Source: Bacteroidetes bacterium RIFCSPLOWO2_12_FULL_37_12 | GTDB taxonomy: Bacteria > Bacteroidota > Bacteroidia > 2-12-FULL-37-12 | Direction of reading: 5' to 3' | Length of the DNA stretch: 37,885 bases | NCBI GenBank assembly: GCA_001769655.1 | Contig: MEPC01000041.1 | Location: 1 to 37,885 of the forward strand | Shown: positions 16,611-26,772 of the stretch, in pieces | How positions within the stretch are numbered: the stretch's first letter is position 1 | Layout of the letters: the number at the start of each line of letters is the position of its first letter | The notes under the pieces: model-generated | Told to the model about the DNA's origin: nothing | Databases searched by the model: none | The model's input: the letters and a program-made list of their open reading frames with translations, nothing else | Program-made: the position numbers and the translations under genes

Positions 16611-17513
16611 TTACTTTGAAAATCTGTAACTAATTCCACCCTCGTAGGAAAAAAAATTAGCAAGAGCAAGATCTGATATAGATTTTTCACTATAAAAAAA
16701 CAAAGTCCAATGCTTCAAAAAATCAATCCCAATCATCCAACCAAATGTCGAAGAAGGTGAAATTATCAGCCCCAACTTATAATGTTTAAATAAACTGAAA
16801 TTTAATAAAAGATTATAATTATAAAAAATATCCTGTTTGTTGAATAAAAATCCAGGTTTGAAAACAAAATATTCAGGGAAAAACAGAAAATAATATTCCA
16901 AAGTACCTGAAAAGCTCATCGGGATTGTTGAATTTGAATAAATGAGTGAAGTATTTGGACTTAAAATATGGTTAACTGAAAAAGTAGAAATTAAATTATT
17001 AATTTTAAATACAGCTCCCAGTTTAGTATCCATATATTGAACATCTCCATGATGAAATGTTTCGATAGTTGGTCTGACAACTCCGTTTTGTGGATCGATT
17101 TGATCGGGTAATATTAATCGGGAAAAATCTATGGATTTAGAATTGTAACTTATTTCTGTTCCAATTTTAAACCTCAAATTTTCTCTGTAAATTAAATTAA
17201 AACTATAAATACCTCCAAGATGTTGCGATTCAAACACATAACTTTCATTATCATAAAATGCTAAAATCCCTACAGAATGTAGAGAATCTGAAAAATGCGT
17301 ATCATACGATAAAAAGGAACTAATGGAAGGACGAAGACCTTGATTTATATTTTCAATTCCATAATATTTCGAATTTAAATGAACAACATGTTTCCCTACT
17401 AATCCGGCATAAGCGGGGTTATAATAAAGATATGCTGTCGGAAATTGCCTGAAAATGAGGTCCTGCGCTTGCAAACAGACATTTGACAGAAGAATTATTA
17501 ATATTGTAATCAT
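16611..17513 (-). CDS. PorP/SprF-family type IX secretion system membrane protein
   Basis: This outer membrane protein of 300 residues has a signal peptide ending around CLQAQ and a beta-barrel-like pattern of alternating aromatic strands. The family signature is near the mature N-terminus: DLIFRQFPTAYLYYNPAYAG, followed by basic and aromatic residues and repeated FSYDTHF / GGIYSFNL strands. PorP/SprF proteins work with T9SS translocons, and SprF-like copies are often paired with giant surface adhesins; here no such adhesin is adjacent. The gene stands alone, convergent with the gene before it and divergent from polX, and is bracketed by two hairpins of the same repeat family (16532-16578 and 17551-17624). 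Whether it serves secretion in general or one specific cargo is open. Confidence 0.88.
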   Translation of the reverse strand: MITILIILLSNVCLQAQDLIFRQFPTAYLYYNPAYAGLVGKHVVHLNSKYYGIENINQGLRPSISSFLSYDTHFSDSLHSVGILAFYDNESYVFESQHLGGIYSFNLIYRENLRFKIGTEISYNSKSIDFSRLILPDQIDPQNGVVRPTIETFHHGDVQYMDTKLGAVFKINNLISTFSVNHILSPNTSLIYSNSTIPMSFSGTLEYYFLFFPEYFVFKPGFLFNKQDIFYNYNLLLNFSLFKHYKLGLIISPSSTFGWMIGIDFLKHWTLFFYSEKSISDLALANFFSYEGGISYRFSK

Positions 17514-17550
17514 AAATTCTGGTTAACAGCTCAGGCGATATATTTTTTTG

Positions 17551-17624
17551 CCACTAATTACACAGATAAAAAAAGAAAAGGAAACAAAGAGTATTATGAA
17601 AAAAATAATCCGTGTAATCAGTGG
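17551..17624. repeat. CCACTGATTACACGGATT-family hairpin, second copy
   Basis: CCACTAATTACACAGAT (17551-17567) pairs with ATCCGTGTAATCAGTGG (17608-17624) with two mismatches. The loop of about 40 bases is A-rich and longer than in the copy at 16532-16578. It lies between the divergent PorP-like and polX genes, so it cannot be a simple terminator. Confidence 0.8.
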
Positions 17625-17681
17625 CTAAATTTTTCTTGCTACGAAAAGTAAAAATTTTCTCTAAAATTACAAAAAAATCTC

Positions 17682-19385
17682 ATGAACAATCAAAACCTCA
17701 CCCGTGCTTTAAATCTCTATGCAAGAACATTGGAGTTTACTCACGAAAATGAATTTAAAATCAAGAGCTATCAGAATGCCGCTGAGAAGATTGAAGGGTT
17801 TCCTTATTTGATTTCAGAAGACAATATGAATGACATAGAAGGAATTGGTTCAGCGATTGCACTGAAAATCAAAGAGATTATAACTACCGGAACCTTTTCA
17901 CAATTTGAGAATTTTTTTTCCACCCTACCTGAATCCTGTATGGAATTTTTTGTTGTGCCGGGATTAAGTCCAAAAAAAGCAGGACAAATTTACAGGGAAT
18001 TAAACGTACATTCCATTGATGAAATGTTACAGGCGAGCCGTGAAAATAAATTACTCGCTTTGAAAGGATTTGGGAAAAAGACACAGGAAGAATTAATCGA
18101 ATGTCTTGAATATTATAAAAGTAATAAAGGGAAGTTTCTGTATGGGCATGCAGTTCCAATTAGTCAGACAATTTTTAAAGAAATTCAACAACAATCATCA
18201 ACGCTGAAAATTTCGCTTACGGGTGAAATGAGAAGAGGAAGTAACATTGTTTCTGGAATAGAATTTTTAGCAGGTTTTGAAAATGAAATACCTGATAACC
18301 TGAATTTTAACGGTCTTAGAAAAGACGATTCCAATTCTGCCCCATTAGCATGGAGAGGATTTTATGATTTTATTAATGGCACTCCCAAAAATAATTTTGA
18401 GAAATACCTGAATTTGCTTTTTCCTCCTGTTCCTGTAGAAATCATTTTCTGCCGTAAAGCAGAGTTTTTCAGAAAATTATTTATAACCACCGGTTCCAAA
18501 GAACATTTAAAACCCCTGTTGAAAAATGCCCCTATGATTCCCATGTCCGAAGAGGAAATTTATCGGGCAAATAATTTACCATTTATTATTCCGGAACTCC
18601 GGGAGAATTTATTTGAATGGGAAATGATTAAAGAAAATAAAATTTCAGAGCATCCGGTGACACTCAGTGACATTAAAGGCGTTTTGCATGTGCATAGCCG
18701 GTACAGCGACGGAAAAAATTCCATCAGCGAATTAGCAACGCATTGCATGAAAAAGGGCTTGAGTTATCTGGGAATAACTGACCATTCCAAAGCGGCGTTT
18801 TATGCCAACGGGTTAAACGAGGAAAGGTTAATAATTCAGAAAAACGAAATTGAAAAAATAAACAGGGAGATAGCGCCTTTCCGCATTTTTCATGGTATTG
18901 AATGTGATATTCTAAGTGATGGGAAACTGGATTTTACTGATGAAATACTGAAAGAACTTGATTTTGTAATTATTTCCATACATTCCAACTTAGTAATGAA
19001 TGAAGAAAAAGCGATGAAAAGATTATTGAAAGCGCTTGAGAATCCTTATGTAACCATGTTAGGTCATCCCACCGGGCGCTTGCTGTTGCGCAGAAAAGGG
19101 TATCCAGTGGATCACCAAAAAATGATAGATGCCTGTGCTGACAATAAAGTTATGATAGAAATAAATTCCAATACATACCGGTTAGACCTTGATTGGAAAT
19201 GGTTAAAATATGCATCTGACAAGGGAATAATTTTTTCGATTAACCCCGATGCTCATCGTACCGAGCATATAGATTATATGCAATTTGGAGTAACCATGGC
19301 AAGAAAGGGAGGGATAATGCCGCAACAAATTCTTAATTGTATGGGGGTAGAGAGGGTGGGGGAGATATTTGAGAGGAAGGGGTAA
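17682..19385 (+). CDS. PolX-like protein with PHP domain, polymerase site degenerate
   Basis: The protein has 567 residues, the size of bacterial PolX (repair polymerase fused to a PHP 3'-5' exonuclease). Order: N-terminal helical lyase-like domain with HhH motifs (DIEGIGSAIA at 51-60, LKGFGKKTQEE at about 127-137), a nucleotidyltransferase palm (GEMRRGSNIVSGIEF from 181; TGSKEH at 270-275), then a PHP domain. The PHP metal motifs look intact: HVHSRYSDG (336-344), GITDHS (364-369), GIEC (404-407), SIHS (431-434), GHP (460-462) and NPDAH (520-524). All three catalytic aspartates of the palm are replaced: the usual GDxD is GIE (G192, E194) and the third position is E253. DNA polymerisation may therefore be lost and the PHP phosphoesterase may be the working part. 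Confidence 0.92.
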   Translation: MNNQNLTRALNLYARTLEFTHENEFKIKSYQNAAEKIEGFPYLISEDNMNDIEGIGSAIALKIKEIITTGTFSQFENFFSTLPESCMEFFVVPGLSPKKAGQIYRELNVHSIDEMLQASRENKLLALKGFGKKTQEELIECLEYYKSNKGKFLYGHAVPISQTIFKEIQQQSSTLKISLTGEMRRGSNIVSGIEFLAGFENEIPDNLNFNGLRKDDSNSAPLAWRGFYDFINGTPKNNFEKYLNLLFPPVPVEIIFCRKAEFFRKLFITTGSKEHLKPLLKNAPMIPMSEEEIYRANNLPFIIPELRENLFEWEMIKENKISEHPVTLSDIKGVLHVHSRYSDGKNSISELATHCMKKGLSYLGITDHSKAAFYANGLNEERLIIQKNEIEKINREIAPFRIFHGIECDILSDGKLDFTDEILKELDFVIISIHSNLVMNEEKAMKRLLKALENPYVTMLGHPTGRLLLRRKGYPVDHQKMIDACADNKVMIEINSNTYRLDLDWKWLKYASDKGIIFSINPDAHRTEHIDYMQFGVTMARKGGIMPQQILNCMGVERVGEIFERKG

Positions 19386-19400
19386 AGATTGGTTATAAAA

Positions 19401-19431
19401 AAAAACCCTCCGTTTTCAGCGGAGGGTTTTT
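19401..19431. terminator. Bidirectional rho-independent terminator between polX and groEL
   Basis: CCCTCCG (19406-19412) pairs with CGGAGGG (19420-19426) around the loop TTTTCAG. The stem is extended by A residues on the left and a T-tract on the right, so it works for transcripts from either side. It separates the convergent polX-like and groEL genes. Confidence 0.93.
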
Positions 19432-19454
19432 TATATTACTGTACTAACTCTATT

Positions 19455-21095
<1,641 letters not shown>

Positions 21096-21124
21096 TTAAT
21101 TGTTGAAATGTTAATTATTTATGA

Positions 21125-21400
21125 TTAGATGGTGCAAAAAATATCGGATTCACGCATAATCAGCATATCTTCTCCTTCAATACTGATTTCGGTGCCGGAA
21201 TATTTTCCATACAATACATCGTCATTTGGTTTAAGAGACATCGGTTCATCTTTTTTACCGGTGCCTACGGCTATCACTTTGCCGCGCTGTGGTTTTTCCT
21301 TGGCGGTATCAGGAATAATAAGACCACCTTTGGTTTTTTCTTCTGCAGGTGCGGGTTTCACCAAAACCCTGTCGCCCAATGGTTTAAGTTGTGTTTTCAT
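21125..21400 (-). CDS. groES: GroES, 10-kDa co-chaperonin
   Basis: The lid of the GroEL chamber, 91 residues from ATG 21400 (the preceding TTG at 21412 is not needed). It shows [12 protein letters not shown] at the start, the mobile-loop region [31 protein letters not shown], and [19 protein letters not shown] toward the end, all in family order and at family length. It is first in a two-gene groESL operon, and secG lies 170 bases upstream on the same strand. Confidence 0.99.
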   Translation of the reverse strand: MKTQLKPLGDRVLVKPAPAEEKTKGGLIIPDTAKEKPQRGKVIAVGTGKKDEPMSLKPNDDVLYGKYSGTEISIEGEDMLIMRESDIFCTI

Positions 21401-21570
21401 AATGAATTTCAATAAATTGTTTTTAGGTTGTTAAATTATATAATAAAAATTTTTTGGGAACCGCTCACTTACAGAATCCATGCCAAGTAAAAAAAATTGT
21501 GTTTTCAGGAAATCATGACAGTAAGATGGATTGTGTAGCATAAAAGGTGGTGACAATGTGACAGGAGAAA

Positions 21571-21951
21571 TTATTTTCCACCTCCTGCGGGCGGAGTGGC
21601 TGGTTGACCTTGGTTAGGGGGGGTTTGTCCTGGCGTAGTGGAAGGCAAATTTGCAGGTTTTGGCAAATCTACCGCCGGTAATTCCTGTGCTTTTTCAACA
21701 ACCGAGCTTGTTTGGGTAGTTTCATTTGAACCTGAAATCAATGCATTAGCTCCAACACTGAAAACCAATAAGGCAATAGCCAATCCCCAGGTTATTTTTT
21801 CAAGCAGGTCAGTAGTTTTTTTAACTCCCATCAATTGGGTTCCTGCACCCATAAATTGACTGGAAAGCCCGCCTTTTGGATTTTGAATGAGCACTATCAA
21901 TACAAGCAGGATACACACGATGATGGTGAGAACGATGAGGATGGTGTACAT
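21571..21951 (-). CDS. secG: SecG, preprotein translocase subunit
   Basis: SecG is the small SecYEG subunit that assists SecA-driven export. It has 126 residues: first transmembrane segment at residues 3-22, the conserved cytoplasmic loop IQNPKGGLSSQFMGAGTQLM, and a second segment at about 54-72. A Pro/Gln/Thr-rich tail of roughly 50 residues (ending ATPPAGGGK) follows, common in Bacteroidota SecG. The order TPR-like gene, secG, groES, groEL on one strand is familiar from this phylum as far as I recall. Confidence 0.95.
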   Translation of the reverse strand: MYTILIVLTIIVCILLVLIVLIQNPKGGLSSQFMGAGTQLMGVKKTTDLLEKITWGLAIALLVFSVGANALISGSNETTQTSSVVEKAQELPAVDLPKPANLPSTTPGQTPPNQGQPATPPAGGGK

Positions 21952-21959
21952 TTTTTTGT

Positions 21960-22125
21960 TAATTATTAATTATTAATTATTAAGTGTTAAGTGTTTTGTG
22001 TTATTTTCTATTTTTCTATTTTCTATTTTCTATTTTCTATTTTCTATCTTCTATTTTCTATTTTCTATCTTCTATCTTCTATTTTCTATCTTCTATCTTC
22101 TATCTTCTATCTTCTATCTTCTATA
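21960..22125. repeat. TTCTATY heptamer tandem array with TTAATTA run
   Basis: Upstream of secG, TAATTAT units (21960-21982) are followed by about sixteen TTCTATT or TTCTATC heptamers from about 22010 to 22124. Only the last base of the unit varies, T or C. The array lies between the TPR-like gene stop and secG. The open frames across it are low-complexity Phe/Ser/Ile/Tyr peptides and are not genes. Confidence 0.85.
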
Positions 22126-22152
22126 CCAACCTGTTCCGAAAGAGTATGTTTT

Positions 22153-22914
22153 CTATTTCAATTCATCCAAAAGCCCCGCAAAGTACGTAAATTTTTCCGG
22201 GAATTTCAACTGGAGCTTTTGATAAATGGAAATTGCCTTCCGGGTATTGCCTTGTCTTTGAAAAATTCCTGCCAGTGTCTCACTGACAAATTCTTCGTCA
22301 CGGAACTCCGAACTTTTCAATGCTCTTTTTTCGGTGTCAGAGAAATCGGTTTGAGAGTTTTTAACAGGAGTTATAGCGGGCTCTTCGTTAATAAATTTAT
22401 CAATCAATTCACGCTGTGACTCAGGTGAAAATGAACTATGTGTTTCTACATGTTGCGAGGATACAAATTCACTTGCTGTTGTTTGTTCCCGGACAATAGG
22501 TTCAACTTGTTGTGGAATACATACGCTTCCATAACGGCTCGAATCAATGGATTCAGCGGTATTAATTATTAATTCAAACAATAGATTTCCGGTAGGAACG
22601 TTTTTTAAAAAGTCAGTTTGCTGAATAGATTTGTTGGAAAATACCGGATTGGTTTGATTTATACTTTCGTTTTCTACAATTTTGTCATCATTTACCCACA
22701 GCCGGTACATCACCGGGTCGTGAACAAAAATTGAATACTTTTCAAAAATTTCATTAGATTTTTCCGGATTAGTTTGGATATCATGTTTACTTTTTAATAA
22801 TTGAGCAGTGGAAAAATATGGAAATCCGGATATTATCTCACTGATTGACGAAATTTGAGTTTCAGAGAGTTTAATATCAGGAGATAATAAATTTTTAAAT
22901 TCTTCGGGAGCCAC
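22153..22914 (-). CDS. Uncharacterised TPR-like protein upstream of secG
   Basis: The protein has 253 residues if started at GTG 22914; no ATG is available in frame upstream. The N-terminal 80 residues (NLLSPDIKLSETQISSI, then GFPYFSTAQLLKSKH) form a helical domain. The middle is Ser/Glu-rich and low in complexity. The C-terminal 45 residues (ETLAGIFQRQGNTRKAISIY, then KLQLKFPEK) look like a single tetratricopeptide repeat with an A-x-I-Y-x-K-L core. I recognise the overall pattern as a conserved Bacteroidota hypothetical found next to secG, but no function is known. It is soluble, with no signal peptide. Confidence 0.78.
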   Translation of the reverse strand: MAPEEFKNLLSPDIKLSETQISSISEIISGFPYFSTAQLLKSKHDIQTNPEKSNEIFEKYSIFVHDPVMYRLWVNDDKIVENESINQTNPVFSNKSIQQTDFLKNVPTGNLLFELIINTAESIDSSRYGSVCIPQQVEPIVREQTTASEFVSSQHVETHSSFSPESQRELIDKFINEEPAITPVKNSQTDFSDTEKRALKSSEFRDEEFVSETLAGIFQRQGNTRKAISIYQKLQLKFPEKFTYFAGLLDELK

Positions 22915-22985
22915 AGAATTTATATTGTTAAATGTTTTATGTTATTCTTTTTTTTGAAATTACAACTTTGGAATTAATAGAATGT

Positions 22986-23125
22986 AACTATTCAGCAAAA
23001 AAAAAATTCTCACGCAAAGCCGCAGAGAACGCAAAGAAAAAAACCATAAATGATTTTTTTTCTCTGCGTACCTTGCGCCTTTGCGTGACATATTATTTAC
23101 GAGAAATCATACCGACTGAATAGTT
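22986..23125. repeat. Composite hairpin: outer AACTATTCAG arms, inner TCACGCAAAG arms
   Basis: The outer arms AACTATTCAG (22986-22995) and CTGAATAGTT (23116-23125) are perfect complements. The inner arms TCACGCAAAG (23010-23019) and CTTTGCGTGA (23079-23088) are also perfect, with further pairing of CGCAGAG with CTCTGCG. The outer flank AACTATTCAGCAAAAAAAA is nearly the same as that at 16508-16526, while the inner core differs. Confidence 0.8.
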
Positions 23126-23151
23126 AAAATAAAATTGAACAAGAAACATAT

Positions 23152-23406
23152 TCATTTCACCTCCTCATAATCCACAAAATCCCCTTCATCTTTAAATTTT
23201 TCAGTCCCGGATTTTTTTTGTGGAATATGTTTGATAGAAATGGTTCCTTCTGACGTTTTGTGTTTTTCCCGAAAGTTTGTATCATGACTCCCCAGGTTTC
23301 TTTTTATCAACCAAGGAACAAATCCAAAAAAAAACAGACGGATTACCGTAGGAGCCAGCAGGCGAATTAGTATAATGACCAGTAATATTGTAACAATAAT
23401 GCGCAT
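23152..23406 (-). CDS. Small membrane protein, DUF4834-like
   Basis: This 84-residue protein has one long hydrophobic stretch covering residues 3-34 (ILLVIILIRLLAPTVIRLFF), possibly two short membrane passes around a proline, followed by a charged tail ending FVDYEEVK. Size, topology and position resemble the Bacteroidota-specific DUF4834 proteins, but I cannot confirm the match. It starts at ATG 23406, only 18 bases after the carB stop on the same strand, so it is probably in the same transcript. Function is unknown. Confidence 0.7.
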   Translation of the reverse strand: MRIIVTILLVIILIRLLAPTVIRLFFFGFVPWLIKRNLGSHDTNFREKHKTSEGTISIKHIPQKKSGTEKFKDEGDFVDYEEVK

Positions 23407-23424
23407 GAAATGGAAAAAATATTT

Positions 23425-26244
23425 TTATCTGCTCAAATAAAGAGACCTCTCATTATATGCCTTCACAAAAAACTCATCCATCAAATCCTCAATGAACAAA
23501 ATGGATTCGCCGGTGGATTTCATTTCTGGTCCCAGTTCTTTATTGACGTTAGGAAATTTCTCAAACGAAAATACAGGAATTTTAATGGCAAATCCGTTCA
23601 GTTTGGGCTCAAAATGAAAATCTTTTAGTTTATTATAACCAAGCATAATCCGGGTCGCATAATTGATATAGGGAATAGTATATGACTTGCAGATAAATGG
23701 AACCGTGCGTGAAGAACGGGGATTTGCCTCAATCACATACACCACATCCTTTTTAATGGCAAATTGTACATTTATCAAACCGCGCACGTTTAATAAAAGC
23801 GCTAATCGCTTGGTATATTCTTCCATTGTTTGGATAATTTCAGGTTTCAAATCAAAGGGTGGCAAAACAGCAGAAGAATCTCCTGAGTGAATTCCGGCGG
23901 GTTCAATGTGTTCCATCATTCCAATGATATGCACATCTTCCCCGTCACAAATTGCATCGGCTTCGGCTTCAACAGCTCTGTCTAAAAAATGGTCTATCAA
24001 TAATTTGGCGCCGGCAAGCTGAATGTCAGACGTTAATTTTACCACTGCCTCTTCCAGTTCTTTGTCATTGATAACTATACTCATGCCCTGTCCTCCTAAT
24101 ACATAAGAAGGACGAACCAACACCGGATAACCGACTTCATTGGCAACTTTTACGGCATCATCCGCATTGAGTGCCACTCCGTAGTGTGGGTAGGGAATAT
24201 TATTTTCTTTCAATAAGTCGGAAAATCTTCCTCTGTCTTCAGCAATATCCATCGAATTAAAACTTGTACCTATAATTTTAATTCCATACCGTTCTAATTT
24301 TTCAGCCAGTTTTAACGCTGTTTGACCTCCGAGTTGCACAATGACTCCTTCGGGTTGTTCGTGTAAAATAATTTCGTAAATGTGTTCCCAGAAGACAGGT
24401 TCAAAATATAATTTATCAGCAATATCAAAATCAGTTGAAACAGTTTCGGGATTGCAGTTTATCATGATTGCTTCGTAACCACATTCTTTCACTGCCAGAA
24501 CGCCATGCACACACCCATAATCAAATTCAATTCCCTGGCCGATTCTGTTGGGTCCAGATCCCAGAATGATTATTTTTTTTCTTTTGGAAGGAATGGATTC
24601 ATTCTCTTCCTCAAAAGTGGAATAATAATAGGGTGTTTTTGCCTCAAACTCTGCCGCGCAGGTATCTACTAATTTATAAACTCTTTTGATTCCCATTTCC
24701 CTTCGTTTTTTAAATACCTGACTTTCGAGACATCCCAATAAATGCGCAATTTGCCTGTCTGCATACCCCTTTTTCTTTGCCTCCATCATCAACTCAACGG
24801 AGATGGTTTCAAGCCGGTACCTTTGAATTTCTTTTTCTAATGTCACTAATTCTTCTATCTGATTCAGAAACCACTTATCAATGCCAGTGGTTTTATGAAT
24901 GGTATTGATGCGGATACCCAGTGACATGGCATCCTTTATATGAAAAATTCTATTCCAGGATGGATGGGTCATGCTGTTCATTATTTTCTCCAGATTGAGC
25001 AGTTCCTTTCCGTCAGCTCCCATCCCGTTACGTTTTATTTCCAGGGACTGACATCCTTTTTGCAATGCCTCCTGAAAGGTTCTGCCAATTGCCATCACTT
25101 CTCCTACCGATTTCATTTGAAGACCAAGCTCACGGTTTGAACCTTGAAATTTATCAAAGTTCCATCGGGGAATTTTCACGACTACATAATCTAATGAGGG
25201 CTCAAAAAATGCGGAAGTTGTTTTTGTAATCTGATTATTCAATTCATCGAGGTTGTAACCAATAGCAAGTTTTGCGCTTATTTTGGCGATCGGATAACCC
25301 GTTGCTTTTGATGCAAGTGCAGAGGAACGTGACACTCTCGGGTTGATTTCTATTGCATAAATATCATTGTTGGCAGGATTAACAGAAAACTGAACATTGC
25401 ATCCTCCGGCAAAATCTCCTATCCCAGCCATCATTTTGAATCCCATGTTTCGCATGTTTTGGTAAACCGTATCGGGGAGCGTCATGGCAGGCGCTATGGT
25501 AATACTATCCCCTGTATGGATTCCCATAGGGTCAAGATTTTCAATGCAACAAATCACAATAGTATTTCCTGCGCCATCCCGTAATAATTCCAGTTCAAAC
25601 TCTTTCCATCCGGTAAGACATTTCTCTACTAAAACCTCATGAATAGGGCTGGCATGAAGTCCTGCTGTCAGTGCATGGTCTAAGTCCTCTTTAAGTGTCA
25701 CTACACTGCCACCTGTCCCACCGAGTGTAAAAGAGGGTCTGATTACAAGAGGGAATCCGATTTTTTGGGCTATTTCTTTTCCTTCCAGAAAGGAAGTGGC
25801 GGTTTGTGATTCAGGAACGGGAATTTTCAAATCAAGCATTAATTGCCGGAATTCTTCGCGGTTTTCTGTTTTATGAATTGTGGAGATGTTTACTCCAATA
25901 ATCTTTACTTTATATTTATCCCATACTCCTGTTTTGGCACATTCTGCAGTTAGATTTAGCGCTGTTTGACCCCCCATGGTCGGAAGTACGGCATCCACTT
26001 TATGTTTTTCAAGGATTTCTATGATGGAAGCTCTGGTGAGCGGCTTCAGATATATATGGTCTGCATTAATTGGGTCGGTCATTATGGTTGCCGGATTGGA
26101 ATTGATTAAGATGACTTCAATTCCTTCTTCGCGCAGGGAGCGTGCGGCTTGACTTCCGGAATAATCAAATTCACATGCCTGACCTATAATAATAGGACCG
26201 CTTCCGATGATGAGGACGGATTTTATGGAGGAGGATTTGGGCAA
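23425..26244 (-). CDS. carB: CarB, carbamoyl-phosphate synthase large subunit (short form)
   Basis: CarB makes carbamoyl phosphate from bicarbonate, ammonia (from CarA) and two ATP for pyrimidine and arginine synthesis. The two homologous ATP-grasp halves are intact: IIGSGPIIIGQACEFDYSGS and INSNPATIMTDP in the first, ILGSGPNRIGQGIEFDYGCV and INCNPETVSTDFD in the second, with RPSFTLGGTGGS / RPSYVLGGQGMS and EINPRVSRSSALASKATGYP / EANPRSSRTVPF. The protein stops after 939 residues at FVKAYNERSLYLSR, so the C-terminal MGS-like allosteric domain of the 1073-residue E. coli enzyme is absent. I recall other Bacteroidota CarB of this length. The start is TTG 26244, since no in-frame ATG or GTG precedes it before the stop and MPK- matches family starts. 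carA is not in the window. Confidence 0.97.
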   Translation of the reverse strand: MPKSSSIKSVLIIGSGPIIIGQACEFDYSGSQAARSLREEGIEVILINSNPATIMTDPINADHIYLKPLTRASIIEILEKHKVDAVLPTMGGQTALNLTAECAKTGVWDKYKVKIIGVNISTIHKTENREEFRQLMLDLKIPVPESQTATSFLEGKEIAQKIGFPLVIRPSFTLGGTGGSVVTLKEDLDHALTAGLHASPIHEVLVEKCLTGWKEFELELLRDGAGNTIVICCIENLDPMGIHTGDSITIAPAMTLPDTVYQNMRNMGFKMMAGIGDFAGGCNVQFSVNPANNDIYAIEINPRVSRSSALASKATGYPIAKISAKLAIGYNLDELNNQITKTTSAFFEPSLDYVVVKIPRWNFDKFQGSNRELGLQMKSVGEVMAIGRTFQEALQKGCQSLEIKRNGMGADGKELLNLEKIMNSMTHPSWNRIFHIKDAMSLGIRINTIHKTTGIDKWFLNQIEELVTLEKEIQRYRLETISVELMMEAKKKGYADRQIAHLLGCLESQVFKKRREMGIKRVYKLVDTCAAEFEAKTPYYYSTFEEENESIPSKRKKIIILGSGPNRIGQGIEFDYGCVHGVLAVKECGYEAIMINCNPETVSTDFDIADKLYFEPVFWEHIYEIILHEQPEGVIVQLGGQTALKLAEKLERYGIKIIGTSFNSMDIAEDRGRFSDLLKENNIPYPHYGVALNADDAVKVANEVGYPVLVRPSYVLGGQGMSIVINDKELEEAVVKLTSDIQLAGAKLLIDHFLDRAVEAEADAICDGEDVHIIGMMEHIEPAGIHSGDSSAVLPPFDLKPEIIQTMEEYTKRLALLLNVRGLINVQFAIKKDVVYVIEANPRSSRTVPFICKSYTIPYINYATRIMLGYNKLKDFHFEPKLNGFAIKIPVFSFEKFPNVNKELGPEMKSTGESILFIEDLMDEFFVKAYNERSLYLSR

Positions 26245-26312
26245 TTGGATTCTTTGGAAAGTATATAAATTATTTGTTATTGATCAGCTATTAAATAAAA
26301 ACATTGCATAAA

Positions 26313-26386
26313 GAACATTTGAATAAGGAACAATAGAACAATAGAACAATAGAACAATAGGACATTAGAACATTAGAATAATGAAC
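26313..26386. repeat. TAGAACAA octamer array left of the S23 gene
   Basis: Units such as TAGAACAA and TAGAACAT repeat about eight times between the carB start and the end of the four-helix-bundle gene. They are the reverse complement of the WTGTTCWA octamers on the other side of that gene (26773-27102). Confidence 0.85.
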
Positions 26387-26757
26387 TAAGAAGTAGTTTT
26401 GGGTTTTGATGCAGTTTCAATACTCTTAACAAAAATTGAAATCAATTCATTACATTCTGATATCAGTTCTTTTACTTGTTGCTCCGACTTGTAAATTTTT
26501 GCTCTATGCATTATCCTTAAACAATTGAACGACTCCCTCAACTCTTTCAGGCATACTTTCATTTTATGAAGAAAATCACTTTTAGATTCAGCGCTTTTTG
26601 CTTCGCCATAGTTTAATGATGGTGAGGTGCCAGACCTCAGCACTTGTCCTCCTAAATGAGATGCTGATTTTGTATTGGGTAAACTTTCAACAAAAAATAT
26701 TATTTCAACAGCAAAATCAATCAACCGTTCTTCAATATCATATTTTTTTTCTTTCAT
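26386..26757 (-). CDS. Four-helix-bundle protein, S23 / 23S rRNA intervening-sequence family
   Basis: A 123-residue all-helical protein with the usual landmarks of the family: an opening helix with IDFAVEIIFFVESLP, then the conserved HLGGQVLRSGTSPSLNYGEA with SAESKSDFLHKM, then helix three with LKELRESFNCLRIM and helix four with ELISECNELISIFVKSIETA. Relatives are encoded inside intervening sequences of some rRNA genes, as stand-alone genes throughout Bacteroidota and candidate phyla, and as the Avd accessory protein of diversity-generating retroelements; basic faces suggest nucleic-acid binding. No reverse transcriptase or rRNA gene is near. The gene is bracketed by inverted arrays of the same octamer, suggesting it moves with them. 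Confidence 0.93.
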   Translation of the reverse strand: MKEKKYDIEERLIDFAVEIIFFVESLPNTKSASHLGGQVLRSGTSPSLNYGEAKSAESKSDFLHKMKVCLKELRESFNCLRIMHRAKIYKSEQQVKELISECNELISIFVKSIETASKPKTTS

Positions 26758-26772
26758 TTTACTTCGATTTTG

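Noticed and set aside
21400-21570. CIRCE operator or sigma-54 promoter for groESL
   Set aside because: No TTAGCACTC inverted repeat is present. A minus-strand TTGGCATGGATTCTGT has the GG of a -24 box but GT in place of the essential GC at -12.
21984-22419. Plus-strand open frames of Phe/Ser/Ile/Tyr/Leu repeats
   Set aside because: They come from the TTCTATY heptamer array and run into the antisense of the TPR-like gene; no start signal and no composition of a real protein.
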